From DATARN01 sp963851105 (GTDB taxonomy: Bacteria > Actinomycetota > Acidimicrobiia > Acidimicrobiales > Palsa-688), in NCBI GenBank assembly GCA_963851105.1, contig CAWKNP010000002.1:124001-188000 (forward strand): a stretch of 64,000 nt of DNA. Direction: 5' to 3'. The position numbers and the translations under genes are program-made. The notes below the pieces were generated by a model. The model saw only the letters and a program-made list of their open reading frames with translations. It did not search any database and was not told where the DNA came from. Shown here in pieces: positions 33,338 to 40,974 of this stretch (the first letter of the stretch is position 1; every line of letters starts with the position of its first letter).

Positions 33338-34872
33338 AGCTGGTACTTCTCCTTCAGTTTGCCGGCCAACCGCTCGGCGATCATGACGATGCCGGCGTGG
33401 CAGTTGCCCGACGGGACCGTCGGCATGACGCTGGCGTCGGCGACGCGCAACCCTTCGATGCCGTAGACCGCCAGGTCGGGGTCGACGACGGCCATGGTGT
33501 CGGATCCCATCTTGCAGGAGCCGACCTGGTGATGGTACGAGTCCGCCTTGGAGATGACGAATGCCCGCAGGTCTTCCTCGCTCGCCACGCCCGGTCCGGG
33601 CATGAGCTCGTCGCCCATCCAGTCCTCGTAGGCCTTGGTGGCGAAGATATCCCGGGCGATCTTGACGCCTTGTACCAGGCGGTCGAGATCCGATTTGGCC
33701 GACAGGTAGTTGGGGTTGACCTGGGGTTTGGCCAGCGGATCGGTCCCCGCCAGGCGGACCCAGCCCCGCGACATGGGGCGCACCACGCCGGGCAGGATGC
33801 TGATGGCGTTGGGATGGTTCTGGCCGGTGATGATGTCGAAATTGATGGTGACCATCCCGATCTGCAGGTCCGGTCCCACCCACCCGGGATCCGACTTGCA
33901 GAACAGGGCCGCCTCGGACTGGTTCAGGTGGGGCGGTGGTACCGGCTGCGTGCACTCGCGCACGACACCGGTCAGGACGTGGTTGTGGAAGTTCTCACCC
34001 ACGCCGGGCAGGCCGAGACGCACCGGTATACCGACCTCGTTCAGGTGGGCCGCCGGTCCGATCCCCGACAGGAGAAGCAGCTTCGGCGACTCGATGGCGC
34101 CGGAGCACACGATGACCTCGTGGCGGGCGTGCGCGGTGTGCGACCGGCCGTCGTGGTGGTACTTCACCCCGGTGCAGCGGGTCCCCTTGAACACCAGCTC
34201 GGTCGCCTGCGAGTTGGTCGACAACGTCAGGTTGGCGCGACCCATGGCCGGGTCGAGGTATCCCTCTTTGGTGCTCCAGCGCTTGCCGTCTTTGACGTTG
34301 ACGTGGTGCCAGCCGGCCCCTTCCATCTGGGGGCCGTTGAAGTCGTCGGTGCCGGGATAGCCGAGCTCCAGGCAGGCGGCGATGAACGCGGCCGAGGTGG
34401 GGTTCGGGTCGTGCAGCTTGGCGTTTTGGACCGGGATGGGCCCGCCCTTGCCGGCAGTGGGGTTGGTGTCGTCGTCCTGGTCCTCGAGCTTGCGGAACCA
34501 CGGCACACAGTCGTCGTAGGACCAGCCCGGGCAGCCGTTGTAGGCCCAACTGTCGTAGTCCGACCGGTGCCCCCGGATGTGCATCATGATGTAGAGGTTG
34601 CTGGAGCCCCCGGGCGCCTTGCCCCGTGGTTCGTAGGTGACCCGGCCGTTCAGGGCGTCCTGCGGGACACTCAGGTAGCCCCAGTCGATCGAGGAGCCAA
34701 AGAGGGTGAACCACAGCGACGGGTTGGAGGTGGTCGGCGGGTAGTCGGTGCCGCCCGCCTCCAGGGCCAGCACCGACGTGTCCGGGTTCTCCGACAGCCG
34801 GGCGGCCAGGGTGGAGCCGGCCGAGCCGGTGCCGACGACGATGAAGTCGAAGGTGTTCGAGGCGTCCGCCAC
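33334..34872 (-). CDS. GMC-family FAD-dependent oxidoreductase
   Basis: 512 residues. The FAD-binding fold is at the N-terminus (FIVVGTGSAGSTLAARLSENPDTSVLALEAG). The GMC signature regions are PRGKAPGGSSNLYIMMHIRG and VIVCSGAIESPKLLLLSGIGP, and the C-terminal catalytic histidines lie in DSYHHQVGSCKMG and SGNCHAGIVMIAERLAGKL. GMC enzymes oxidise alcohols or polyols (choline, glucose, sterol or aryl alcohols). GTG start at 34872, 3 bp after the upstream SnoaL-like gene. Confidence 0.93.
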   Translation of the reverse strand: MADASNTFDFIVVGTGSAGSTLAARLSENPDTSVLALEAGGTDYPPTTSNPSLWFTLFGSSIDWGYLSVPQDALNGRVTYEPRGKAPGGSSNLYIMMHIRGHRSDYDSWAYNGCPGWSYDDCVPWFRKLEDQDDDTNPTAGKGGPIPVQNAKLHDPNPTSAAFIAACLELGYPGTDDFNGPQMEGAGWHHVNVKDGKRWSTKEGYLDPAMGRANLTLSTNSQATELVFKGTRCTGVKYHHDGRSHTAHARHEVIVCSGAIESPKLLLLSGIGPAAHLNEVGIPVRLGLPGVGENFHNHVLTGVVRECTQPVPPPHLNQSEAALFCKSDPGWVGPDLQIGMVTINFDIITGQNHPNAISILPGVVRPMSRGWVRLAGTDPLAKPQVNPNYLSAKSDLDRLVQGVKIARDIFATKAYEDWMGDELMPGPGVASEEDLRAFVISKADSYHHQVGSCKMGSDTMAVVDPDLAVYGIEGLRVADASVMPTVPSGNCHAGIVMIAERLAGKLKEKYQL

Positions 34873-34875
34873 GGC

Positions 34876-35709
34876 TCAGCCCAGGTCCTGGTCGGTGTAG
34901 GGCTTGAAGGGCTTGCTGTCGTGGATCGTGCGCATGTAGGTGATCTTGCCGTCGGCGAACTCGAAGTAGTTGGCCCCGATGGCGTCGATCGGGACGCCGG
35001 CGGCATTGGCCGACTCCGTGTGCCAGATGACGGCAATCTTCTGGCCGGCGGAGATGATGTGCAGCGGGGTCATGTGAAACTTCGCGTAGCCCCTCTTGAT
35101 GGCGTCTCCGATCCCGGCCAGAGCGGCGGCGCTTTCGACGTGGCCGCCCAGCTGCTCGTCGACGACGACGTTCGGGTCCATCAAGGTGAGCCAGCTTGCC
35201 CAGTCGCCGGCGTTGCCGTACTCGTAGTACTTGCCCAGGATCTCGCGGGGCAGCACGGGCAGGTTGGACGAGCCCTCCATCGGCACGAAGGTGTCGACGC
35301 CGTAGACCTGGATCATGGGTTCGCCGGTCTCGGGGGAACGGCGCACCAGGTGGGTCTGGCCGGCGTCGAAGCCGATCCACTGGCTCTTGGGATCCGGTGG
35401 CAGCCATACCCGGGCCTGCCAGTTGACCAAGATCTTGACCTCGGCCTCGCGGCCGTCGTCGGAGACGGTGACCGAATGCTCCTTGATCTCGTGAACCTCG
35501 TCGAAGAAGGTATTGACGATCCGGTCGTACCAGTCCGCGAAGGCGTCACGGCCGTGGAGGGTCGCCTCGGGGAGGCGCATCTCGGCGTCGGCGGCGACAC
35601 AAGGCAAGAGCTGGTCGGCGGGGGCGTGGGTGTCGAGCAGATCGAGGTACCACCGCTCCATGAACTGCTTGACTTCGGCTTCGGTCAGCGGGGCAGCGCT
35701 GTCGGTCAT
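34876..35709 (-). CDS. Protein with two NTF2/SnoaL-like domains
   Basis: 277 residues. Domain 1 (about 10-145) is a degenerate NTF2-like unit (MERWYLDLLDTHAPADQLLPCVAADAEMRLP). Domain 2 (about 150-277) has YYEYGNAGDWASWLTLMDPNVVVDEQLGGHVESAAAL and GANYFEFADGKITYMRTIHDSKPF. AAGGAGC precedes the ATG. It is more distant from the 19-26 kb SnoaL-like genes but lies directly between the ThDP enzyme and the GMC oxidoreductase, suggesting it handles their intermediate. Confidence 0.78.
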   Translation of the reverse strand: MTDSAAPLTEAEVKQFMERWYLDLLDTHAPADQLLPCVAADAEMRLPEATLHGRDAFADWYDRIVNTFFDEVHEIKEHSVTVSDDGREAEVKILVNWQARVWLPPDPKSQWIGFDAGQTHLVRRSPETGEPMIQVYGVDTFVPMEGSSNLPVLPREILGKYYEYGNAGDWASWLTLMDPNVVVDEQLGGHVESAAALAGIGDAIKRGYAKFHMTPLHIISAGQKIAVIWHTESANAAGVPIDAIGANYFEFADGKITYMRTIHDSKPFKPYTDQDLG

Positions 35710-35724
35710 GGGAAGCTCCTTTTT

Positions 35725-37434
35725 TCAGGCTTTGTCGGCCCCGGCGATGGAGCGGACGCCTTCGACCTGGTTGGCGATGACCAGGTCGATCAGGAAGGGT
35801 CCGTCGTGGGCCAGGGCTTCGGCGATTGCGGGCGCGATCTGGTCAGGTTTCTCGACCCGTACGGCTGCGACTCCGAGTGAGCGGGCCAACTCGTCGAAGC
35901 GGATACCCGGCGTGGCCAGGTCGAATCCGACCGGGAAGCCGTGCTCGGGGATGTCCCGCTCGGTCCAGTACTCCTCGATGTTCAGCTTGAGGAGCTCGTA
36001 GCTGTGGTTGTTGCACACCACGAACTTCGCCGCCACGCCGTGGCGCGCCGCCGTCCACAGCGACTGGATGGTGTACATGCTGCCGCCGTCTCCGGAAAAG
36101 GCGACGACGACCTTGTCGGGATTGGCCAGCTTCAGGCCGATGGCGCCGGGGAACCCCACGCCGAGCGACCCGCCGCGGGTCGAATAGTACTGGCCGGGGT
36201 TGTGCCCGATGACGTAGCGGGTCAGGTCCGGCGAAGTGGTGAGCGCCTCGTCGAAGATGATGGCGTCGTCGGGTAGCTGGCGGGCCAGCTCCTCGGCGAA
36301 CAGTGAGGCGTGCAGCGGCAGCGAGTCGTGGAACGACCGGTCCCGCTGGCGCTGGGTCTCCAACTGGGCCGCCTTGGCCGCCCCGAGCTCGGTTGCCCGG
36401 CTGGCCGCGGCGCCGTGCTGCTCGGCGGACATGGCGCCCGCCAGGCCGTCGGCGAGCGCGCCCAAGGTGAGCTTGGGATCGGCGACCAGGCCGATGGTGA
36501 CGGGGAAGTTCTTGGCGATCTCGTGAGCGTCGAGGTCGATGTGCACCACCGGTATCCCTTCGGCGAAGACGCCGGAGAGGGCAGGGAAGACCTCCGGGAA
36601 GACATAGGTGCCGCAAATCACGACGGCATCGGCAGTGGAGGTAATCGAACGGCTGTGGTCGCCGAACATATGCCCGAGCATCCCCTGGAACAGCGGGTGG
36701 GCGTGGTCCATGTTGACCTCGGACCAGTCGGCGCCCCACACCGCGGCGCCCCAGGTCTCGGCGAGGCGGGTCAGCTCCGGCTGCGCTCCCGACACCGCCA
36801 CGCCGTCTCCCGCGATGATCATGGGCCGGCGGGCGCCCACCAGCAGTGAGACAACCTGCGCCATTTTGTCCTCGGGTGGGCAGGCGCGGGTGTCGGGGAA
36901 GGTGGTGGGGAAGATCTCCTCGTCGTTGACGGCGTCGAGCACGTCCATGGGGAGCGACACGAACACTGGTCCCATCGGCGGGGTGCCCGCCACCTTGATG
37001 GCCCGGCGGAGCACCCGCAACAGTGAGCTCGGGTCGACCACACGGGTGGCCCACTTGGTGACCGGCTCTGCCATGGCCACGAGATCCGACCACATCTGCG
37101 CTTCCATCGCGTCGTAGCGCAGCCCGGACTCGCCGACCAGCACCACCAGCGGGGCGTGACCCCGTTTGGCCTGGTACATCATGCCGATCCCGTTGCCGAG
37201 GCCGACCCCGCTGTGCAGCTGGACGATGGTGGGCCGCTTCGTCGCCCGGGCGTAGCCGTCGCCCATGCCGACGGCGACGGTCTCTTGAAGGGCGAGGATG
37301 TACTCGATCTCCGGGTACTCGCTCAGCGAGTCGAGGAATCCCTGCTCGACGGTGCCGGGGTTGCCGAACAAGTAGCTGACGCCATCGGCGATCAGCTGCT
37401 CGATGATGGCGAAGCGGCCGGTCTTGGTGGCCAC
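35725..37434 (-). CDS. Thiamine-diphosphate-dependent enzyme (decarboxylase/acetolactate synthase-like)
   Basis: 569 residues with the three-domain plan of the pyruvate decarboxylase/benzoylformate decarboxylase family. The N-terminal domain has YLFGNPGTVEQGFLDSL and the cofactor-activating Glu in LALQETVAVGMGDGYAR (Glu 51). The ThDP/Mg site is near residue 445: GDGGSMYTIQSLWTAARHGV ending in CNN. It most resembles the benzoylformate decarboxylase-like group; the substrate (a 2-keto acid) is not known. The start GTG 37434 is 2 bp after the DJ-1-like gene; the longer open frame is a shadow. Confidence 0.88.
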   Translation of the reverse strand: MATKTGRFAIIEQLIADGVSYLFGNPGTVEQGFLDSLSEYPEIEYILALQETVAVGMGDGYARATKRPTIVQLHSGVGLGNGIGMMYQAKRGHAPLVVLVGESGLRYDAMEAQMWSDLVAMAEPVTKWATRVVDPSSLLRVLRRAIKVAGTPPMGPVFVSLPMDVLDAVNDEEIFPTTFPDTRACPPEDKMAQVVSLLVGARRPMIIAGDGVAVSGAQPELTRLAETWGAAVWGADWSEVNMDHAHPLFQGMLGHMFGDHSRSITSTADAVVICGTYVFPEVFPALSGVFAEGIPVVHIDLDAHEIAKNFPVTIGLVADPKLTLGALADGLAGAMSAEQHGAAASRATELGAAKAAQLETQRQRDRSFHDSLPLHASLFAEELARQLPDDAIIFDEALTTSPDLTRYVIGHNPGQYYSTRGGSLGVGFPGAIGLKLANPDKVVVAFSGDGGSMYTIQSLWTAARHGVAAKFVVCNNHSYELLKLNIEEYWTERDIPEHGFPVGFDLATPGIRFDELARSLGVAAVRVEKPDQIAPAIAEALAHDGPFLIDLVIANQVEGVRSIAGADKA

Positions 37435-37436
37435 GT

Positions 37437-38282
37437 CTACTCGGACGCGGAGGAGTGGAATCCCCACTGGCGCAAGCCGTTCTCCAGCACCTCGACGATC
37501 TTTTCGCCCGTGAGGTAGGAGTCCGGTGTGGAGCGGCCGGTGATGAAGGGGTAGTCGACGATGACCGACGTCTCCTTGCCGAAGTTGCCGATGTACCGGC
37601 CGTCCGGTCCGGTGGCATCGCGCAGGATGTACTCGAGCGGGTAGGGCGGGGGGCCCATGTTGAAGTCCGTCCCCATGAATCCCGTGCCGTCCTTGTAGTC
37701 GTATTCGATGCAGTGGCCGGTGACACGCTTGCCGGAGATGATGCTCTTGCGATCCTCCTGGTCCCGGGCGAAGGCCAGGCAGGCGACGCCATAGCACTCG
37801 GCGGCCACCGGCTTGTCGGCCTGGTAGAAGCCGAGGATCAGGTCGTGGACCCGCTGGTTGTTGGCCAGGTCGACGATCGGCCCGCTGCCGCCCACGATCA
37901 GGATGGCGTCGTACTTCTCGGTCAGGCCCTGGCGGACCTTGTCGAGCTCCTTGAAGTACGCCTCCTGCTCGCGCAGGTAGTTGTGCGAGCTCCGGTAGGG
38001 CCGTTCCGGCAAGAGGTCGGCCAGGCTGATCGGGTGGTCGAGGCGGTCGGAGGCTTCGAGGTCACGGACCTTGTGCGCCACCTCGGGGCTGGTCACGCCC
38101 CGGCCGAGGGGCGGATCCACGTAATCGGGATCCATGCTGGGCGTAAGCGCCACCGGCCGCTTGCCGGTCGGAGTGACGAAATCGACCTGGTACCCGGCGG
38201 CATCGAAGGTGTCGAGCGGTCCGATCAGCTCCTCACCCCAATAGCCCCACTCTGACAGCACGACAAGAATGCGCTTGCTCAC
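37437..38282 (-). CDS. DJ-1/PfpI-family protein, long form
   Basis: 281 residues. Fold landmarks are ILVVLSEWGYWGEELIGPLDTFDAAGYQVDFVTPTG, YDAILIVGGSGPIVDL and the nucleophile elbow AAECYGVACLAF (Cys near 164). Long inserts after residue 60 and at the C-terminus distinguish it from the shorter paralogue at 32771. It resembles the Hsp31-like glyoxalase III group. It is the first gene of the leftward series that runs to 26.3 kb, so its upstream interval (38283-38493) should hold the promoter; no clear consensus was seen there. Confidence 0.82.
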   Translation of the reverse strand: MSKRILVVLSEWGYWGEELIGPLDTFDAAGYQVDFVTPTGKRPVALTPSMDPDYVDPPLGRGVTSPEVAHKVRDLEASDRLDHPISLADLLPERPYRSSHNYLREQEAYFKELDKVRQGLTEKYDAILIVGGSGPIVDLANNQRVHDLILGFYQADKPVAAECYGVACLAFARDQEDRKSIISGKRVTGHCIEYDYKDGTGFMGTDFNMGPPPYPLEYILRDATGPDGRYIGNFGKETSVIVDYPFITGRSTPDSYLTGEKIVEVLENGLRQWGFHSSASE

Positions 38283-38493
38283 GACGAGTCCCTCCTCTAA
38301 CGAAGCCCTGAGGCCAGTGCCGCCAACGCTGCCGCGACTTGCACCGCCCGGGGCCCCCTCTTCCCGACGGCGATCCTACGCCGCAGCTCTAGATTACCTG
38401 CCGTTGTCCGCTCCGGGGCGCCGTCAGCGGCCGTTACGATCCGTTCTCGGTGCGTACACCACCGGGGCCGTCGACGATCTCCGTAGGTGACCG

Positions 38494-39690
38494 ATGGTCC
38501 GCGTGAAGGCATCGGGGCCTCAGCTGCGCACCCTGACCGATACCGAATCCCGCCACGCCTCGGCGCTCGAGCTGTTCTTCGACCTCGTCCTGGCGGTGGC
38601 GGTGGCGTCGCTTGGATCCATGCTCAGCCGCAACATCACCTTTGTCGGATTCGTTCGCTTTGGCGCCCTCTTTGTCCCCGTGTGGTGGGCATGGGTGGGA
38701 TACACCTTTTATGCCGACCGCTTCGAATCCGACGACCTGATCTACCGGTTGCTGGTGCTCGCCGCCATGCTGGCCATCGCCGGCGTGGCGGTGAACACTA
38801 TCGACGCATTCTCCAGCCGTGATGTCTCGGCCACACTCGCCATCAGCTATGTGGTCGTCCGGGTCATCCTGCTGTTGCTGTACGCCCGGGCGTACCGCCA
38901 CGAGCCCCGGGCCCGGGAGCTGTGCGGCCGCTACCTGGTGGGATTCAGTCTCGGCGCCGCGTTCTGGCTGTCCAGCATCGCGGTCGCGCCCCCGGCGCGT
39001 TACGGGCTGTGGGCGGCGGGTGTGGCGGTCGAGCTGGTGACGCCGTTGCTCAGCTCCAGGGCCATTTCCCGGGTCCCCTACCACACCTCGCACATTCCCG
39101 AGCGGCTCGGGTCCTTCACGATCGTCGTCCTCGGCGAGACGGTGGTCCTGACTGCCAGCGGTGTCGGCTCCCGGCTGCATTTCGGCGGCGGCGCAATTGC
39201 CGCCATCGGCTTCGGGATCGCGGCATGCATGTGGTGGACGTATTTCGAGTTCGTCGACGATTCTCCGCTGCGGCGCGGGCTGCTGGCCGGCCAGACCTAT
39301 GTCTACGGTCACCTGCTGATCTTCGCGGGGATCACGGCCACGGGCGCCGGCGTGCTGCTGGCGGCGCGCACCGGCAACGCGGGCACCCTTCGCGCCGGTG
39401 AGCGGGCCGCGCTGTGTGGCGGGCCCGCCCTCTTCCTTTCCGCCATCGGGATCATCCACCTGGTCAACGTGCGCCACGCCCGCGACGCCACCAGTTGGGC
39501 CCGCCTAGCGGCGGCGGTGGCGCTGGTCTTGGTGGCGGTGTTCGGCGCTTCTGCCTCCCCGCTGGACGTGGCCGCGCTGCTGCTGGCGGTGCTCGTCGCC
39601 CATACCGCCTTCGAGACGGTGCGCAGCGGATCGGCGGCCGGCGCCGAGCGCTCGGCGGCGCTGGTGCGGGGCCGGTCCCCTAGGGGGTAG
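38494..39690 (+). CDS. ltrA: Low temperature requirement protein A (LtrA) family membrane protein
   Basis: 398 residues with about 10-11 hydrophobic segments. ESRHASALELFFDLVLAVAVASL near the N-terminus and HIPERLGSFTIVVLGETVVLT in the middle (both with conserved Glu or His in a helix) are family hallmarks. LtrA was named from Listeria growth in cold; its biochemical role is unknown. It is divergent from the DJ-1-like gene. The stop codon lies inside the following palindrome. Confidence 0.9.
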   Translation: MVRVKASGPQLRTLTDTESRHASALELFFDLVLAVAVASLGSMLSRNITFVGFVRFGALFVPVWWAWVGYTFYADRFESDDLIYRLLVLAAMLAIAGVAVNTIDAFSSRDVSATLAISYVVVRVILLLLYARAYRHEPRARELCGRYLVGFSLGAAFWLSSIAVAPPARYGLWAAGVAVELVTPLLSSRAISRVPYHTSHIPERLGSFTIVVLGETVVLTASGVGSRLHFGGGAIAAIGFGIAACMWWTYFEFVDDSPLRRGLLAGQTYVYGHLLIFAGITATGAGVLLAARTGNAGTLRAGERAALCGGPALFLSAIGIIHLVNVRHARDATSWARLAAAVALVLVAVFGASASPLDVAALLLAVLVAHTAFETVRSGSAAGAERSAALVRGRSPRG

Positions 39691-39731
39691 CGCGATTTCC
39701 GTCGTGTACACAGCGGAAATCGCGCTACCCC
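39683..39731. terminator. Bidirectional terminator with a 19-bp perfect stem
   Basis: GGGGGTAGCGCGATTTCCG (39683-39701) pairs perfectly with CGGAAATCGCGCTACCCCC (39713-39731) around an 11-nt loop. It lies between the converging ltrA and glgC genes and includes the ltrA stop. It is AT-richer in the middle than its surroundings. Confidence 0.85.
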
Positions 39732-39740
39732 CCCGGATCG

Positions 39741-40970
39741 CTACTCCGAGATGACCTGCCTTTTCCCGATGACCGTGATCCCGCTGCCGGAGACCGTGAA
39801 GCGCTGGCGGTCGAACTCGAGGTCGACGCCGATTCGGGCGCCGGGCGGGACGACCACGCTCTTGTCGATGATGGCGTTGCGGACGATGGCGCCGCGGCCG
39901 ATGCGCACGTCGTCCATGAGGATGGATCCGTCGACTTGGGCGTGGCCGTCGATGAACACCCCCGGAGCGATCACGGACCGCCGCACGGTACCGCCGGCGA
40001 TGATGGCGCCCGCCGAGACCATGGAGTCCAGCGCCTGGCCGGTCCCGCTGCCGCCTTCGAAGACGAACTTCGCCGGTGGGCGCGGCGGCCCCGAGGTGTA
40101 GATCGGCCAATCCCAGTTGTAGAGGTTGAAAATGGGGTGGACCGAGATCAGGTCCATGTGGGCCGAGTAGTACGCGTCGAGCGTCCCCACATCACGCCAG
40201 TACGCCTGGTCGCGCTCGGTGGCGCCGGGCACGACGTTGCTACAGAAGTCGTAGAAGTGGGCGGTTCCCGCGGCCACGAACATTTTTACGATGTCGCCGC
40301 CCACGTCGTGACCGGAGTCCAGACGGGCGGCGTCGGTAGTCACGCAATCGACGAGGGCCTCGGCGGTGAACACGTAATTTCCCATGGATGCGAAGACCTG
40401 GTCCGGATTGTCGGCCAAGCCCTCGACTTTGGTGGGCTTCTCCCGGAAGGCGCGGATGCGGGTGCCCTCCCCGGGCTCGATGATCCCGAACTCGCAGGCT
40501 TGGGACCGCAGGACCCGGGTTCCCGCGATGGTGAGGCTGGCGCCGGTGGCGATGTGCTGGTCGACCATCTGCCGGGGGTCCATACGGTAGATGTGGTCGG
40601 CGCCGAAGACGCAGACGTGTTCGGGGCGCTCGTCAGCGATCAGGTGGAGATTCTGGAAGATGGCGTCGGCCGAGCCCGCGAACCAGTGGGGCCCGAGGCG
40701 CATCTGGGCGGGAACGGTCGTGACGTGGTCGCCCATGGGCGTGTAGAGCCGCCAGGTGCGAGACACGTGGAGATCGAGGCTGTGGCTCTTGTACTGGGTG
40801 AGCACGACGATGCGCATGAGGCCGGCATTGGCCAGGTTGGACAGCACGAAATCGACGATGCGGTAGTGGCCGCCGAAGGGCACCGCCGGCTTGGCCCGGT
40901 GGGCGGTAAGCGGCGCCAGTCTCTTTCCTTCGCCACCGGCCAGGACGATCGAGAGGATTTTGGACGCCAT
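39741..40970 (-). CDS. glgC: Glucose-1-phosphate adenylyltransferase
   Basis: Makes ADP-glucose for glycogen or related glucans. 409 residues: the nucleotide-binding motif LAGGEGKRLAPLTAHRAKPAVPFGG, then YRIVDFVLSNLANAGLMRIVVLTQYKSHSL (allosteric/substrate region), VCVFGADHIYRMD, GIIEPGEGTRIRAFREKP and the C-terminal left-handed beta-helix hexapeptides (VRRSVIAPGVFIDGHAQVDGS). Its start is 4 bp after the stop of the giant surface protein gene, an odd partner. Confidence 0.96.
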   Translation of the reverse strand: MASKILSIVLAGGEGKRLAPLTAHRAKPAVPFGGHYRIVDFVLSNLANAGLMRIVVLTQYKSHSLDLHVSRTWRLYTPMGDHVTTVPAQMRLGPHWFAGSADAIFQNLHLIADERPEHVCVFGADHIYRMDPRQMVDQHIATGASLTIAGTRVLRSQACEFGIIEPGEGTRIRAFREKPTKVEGLADNPDQVFASMGNYVFTAEALVDCVTTDAARLDSGHDVGGDIVKMFVAAGTAHFYDFCSNVVPGATERDQAYWRDVGTLDAYYSAHMDLISVHPIFNLYNWDWPIYTSGPPRPPAKFVFEGGSGTGQALDSMVSAGAIIAGGTVRRSVIAPGVFIDGHAQVDGSILMDDVRIGRGAIVRNAIIDKSVVVPPGARIGVDLEFDRQRFTVSGSGITVIGKRQVISE

Positions 40971-40974
40971 GAGG

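Noticed and set aside
33397..35880. 827-codon plus-strand frame opposite the GMC and SnoaL-like genes
   Set aside because: It spans several real genes on the other strand and has a shadow-type composition.
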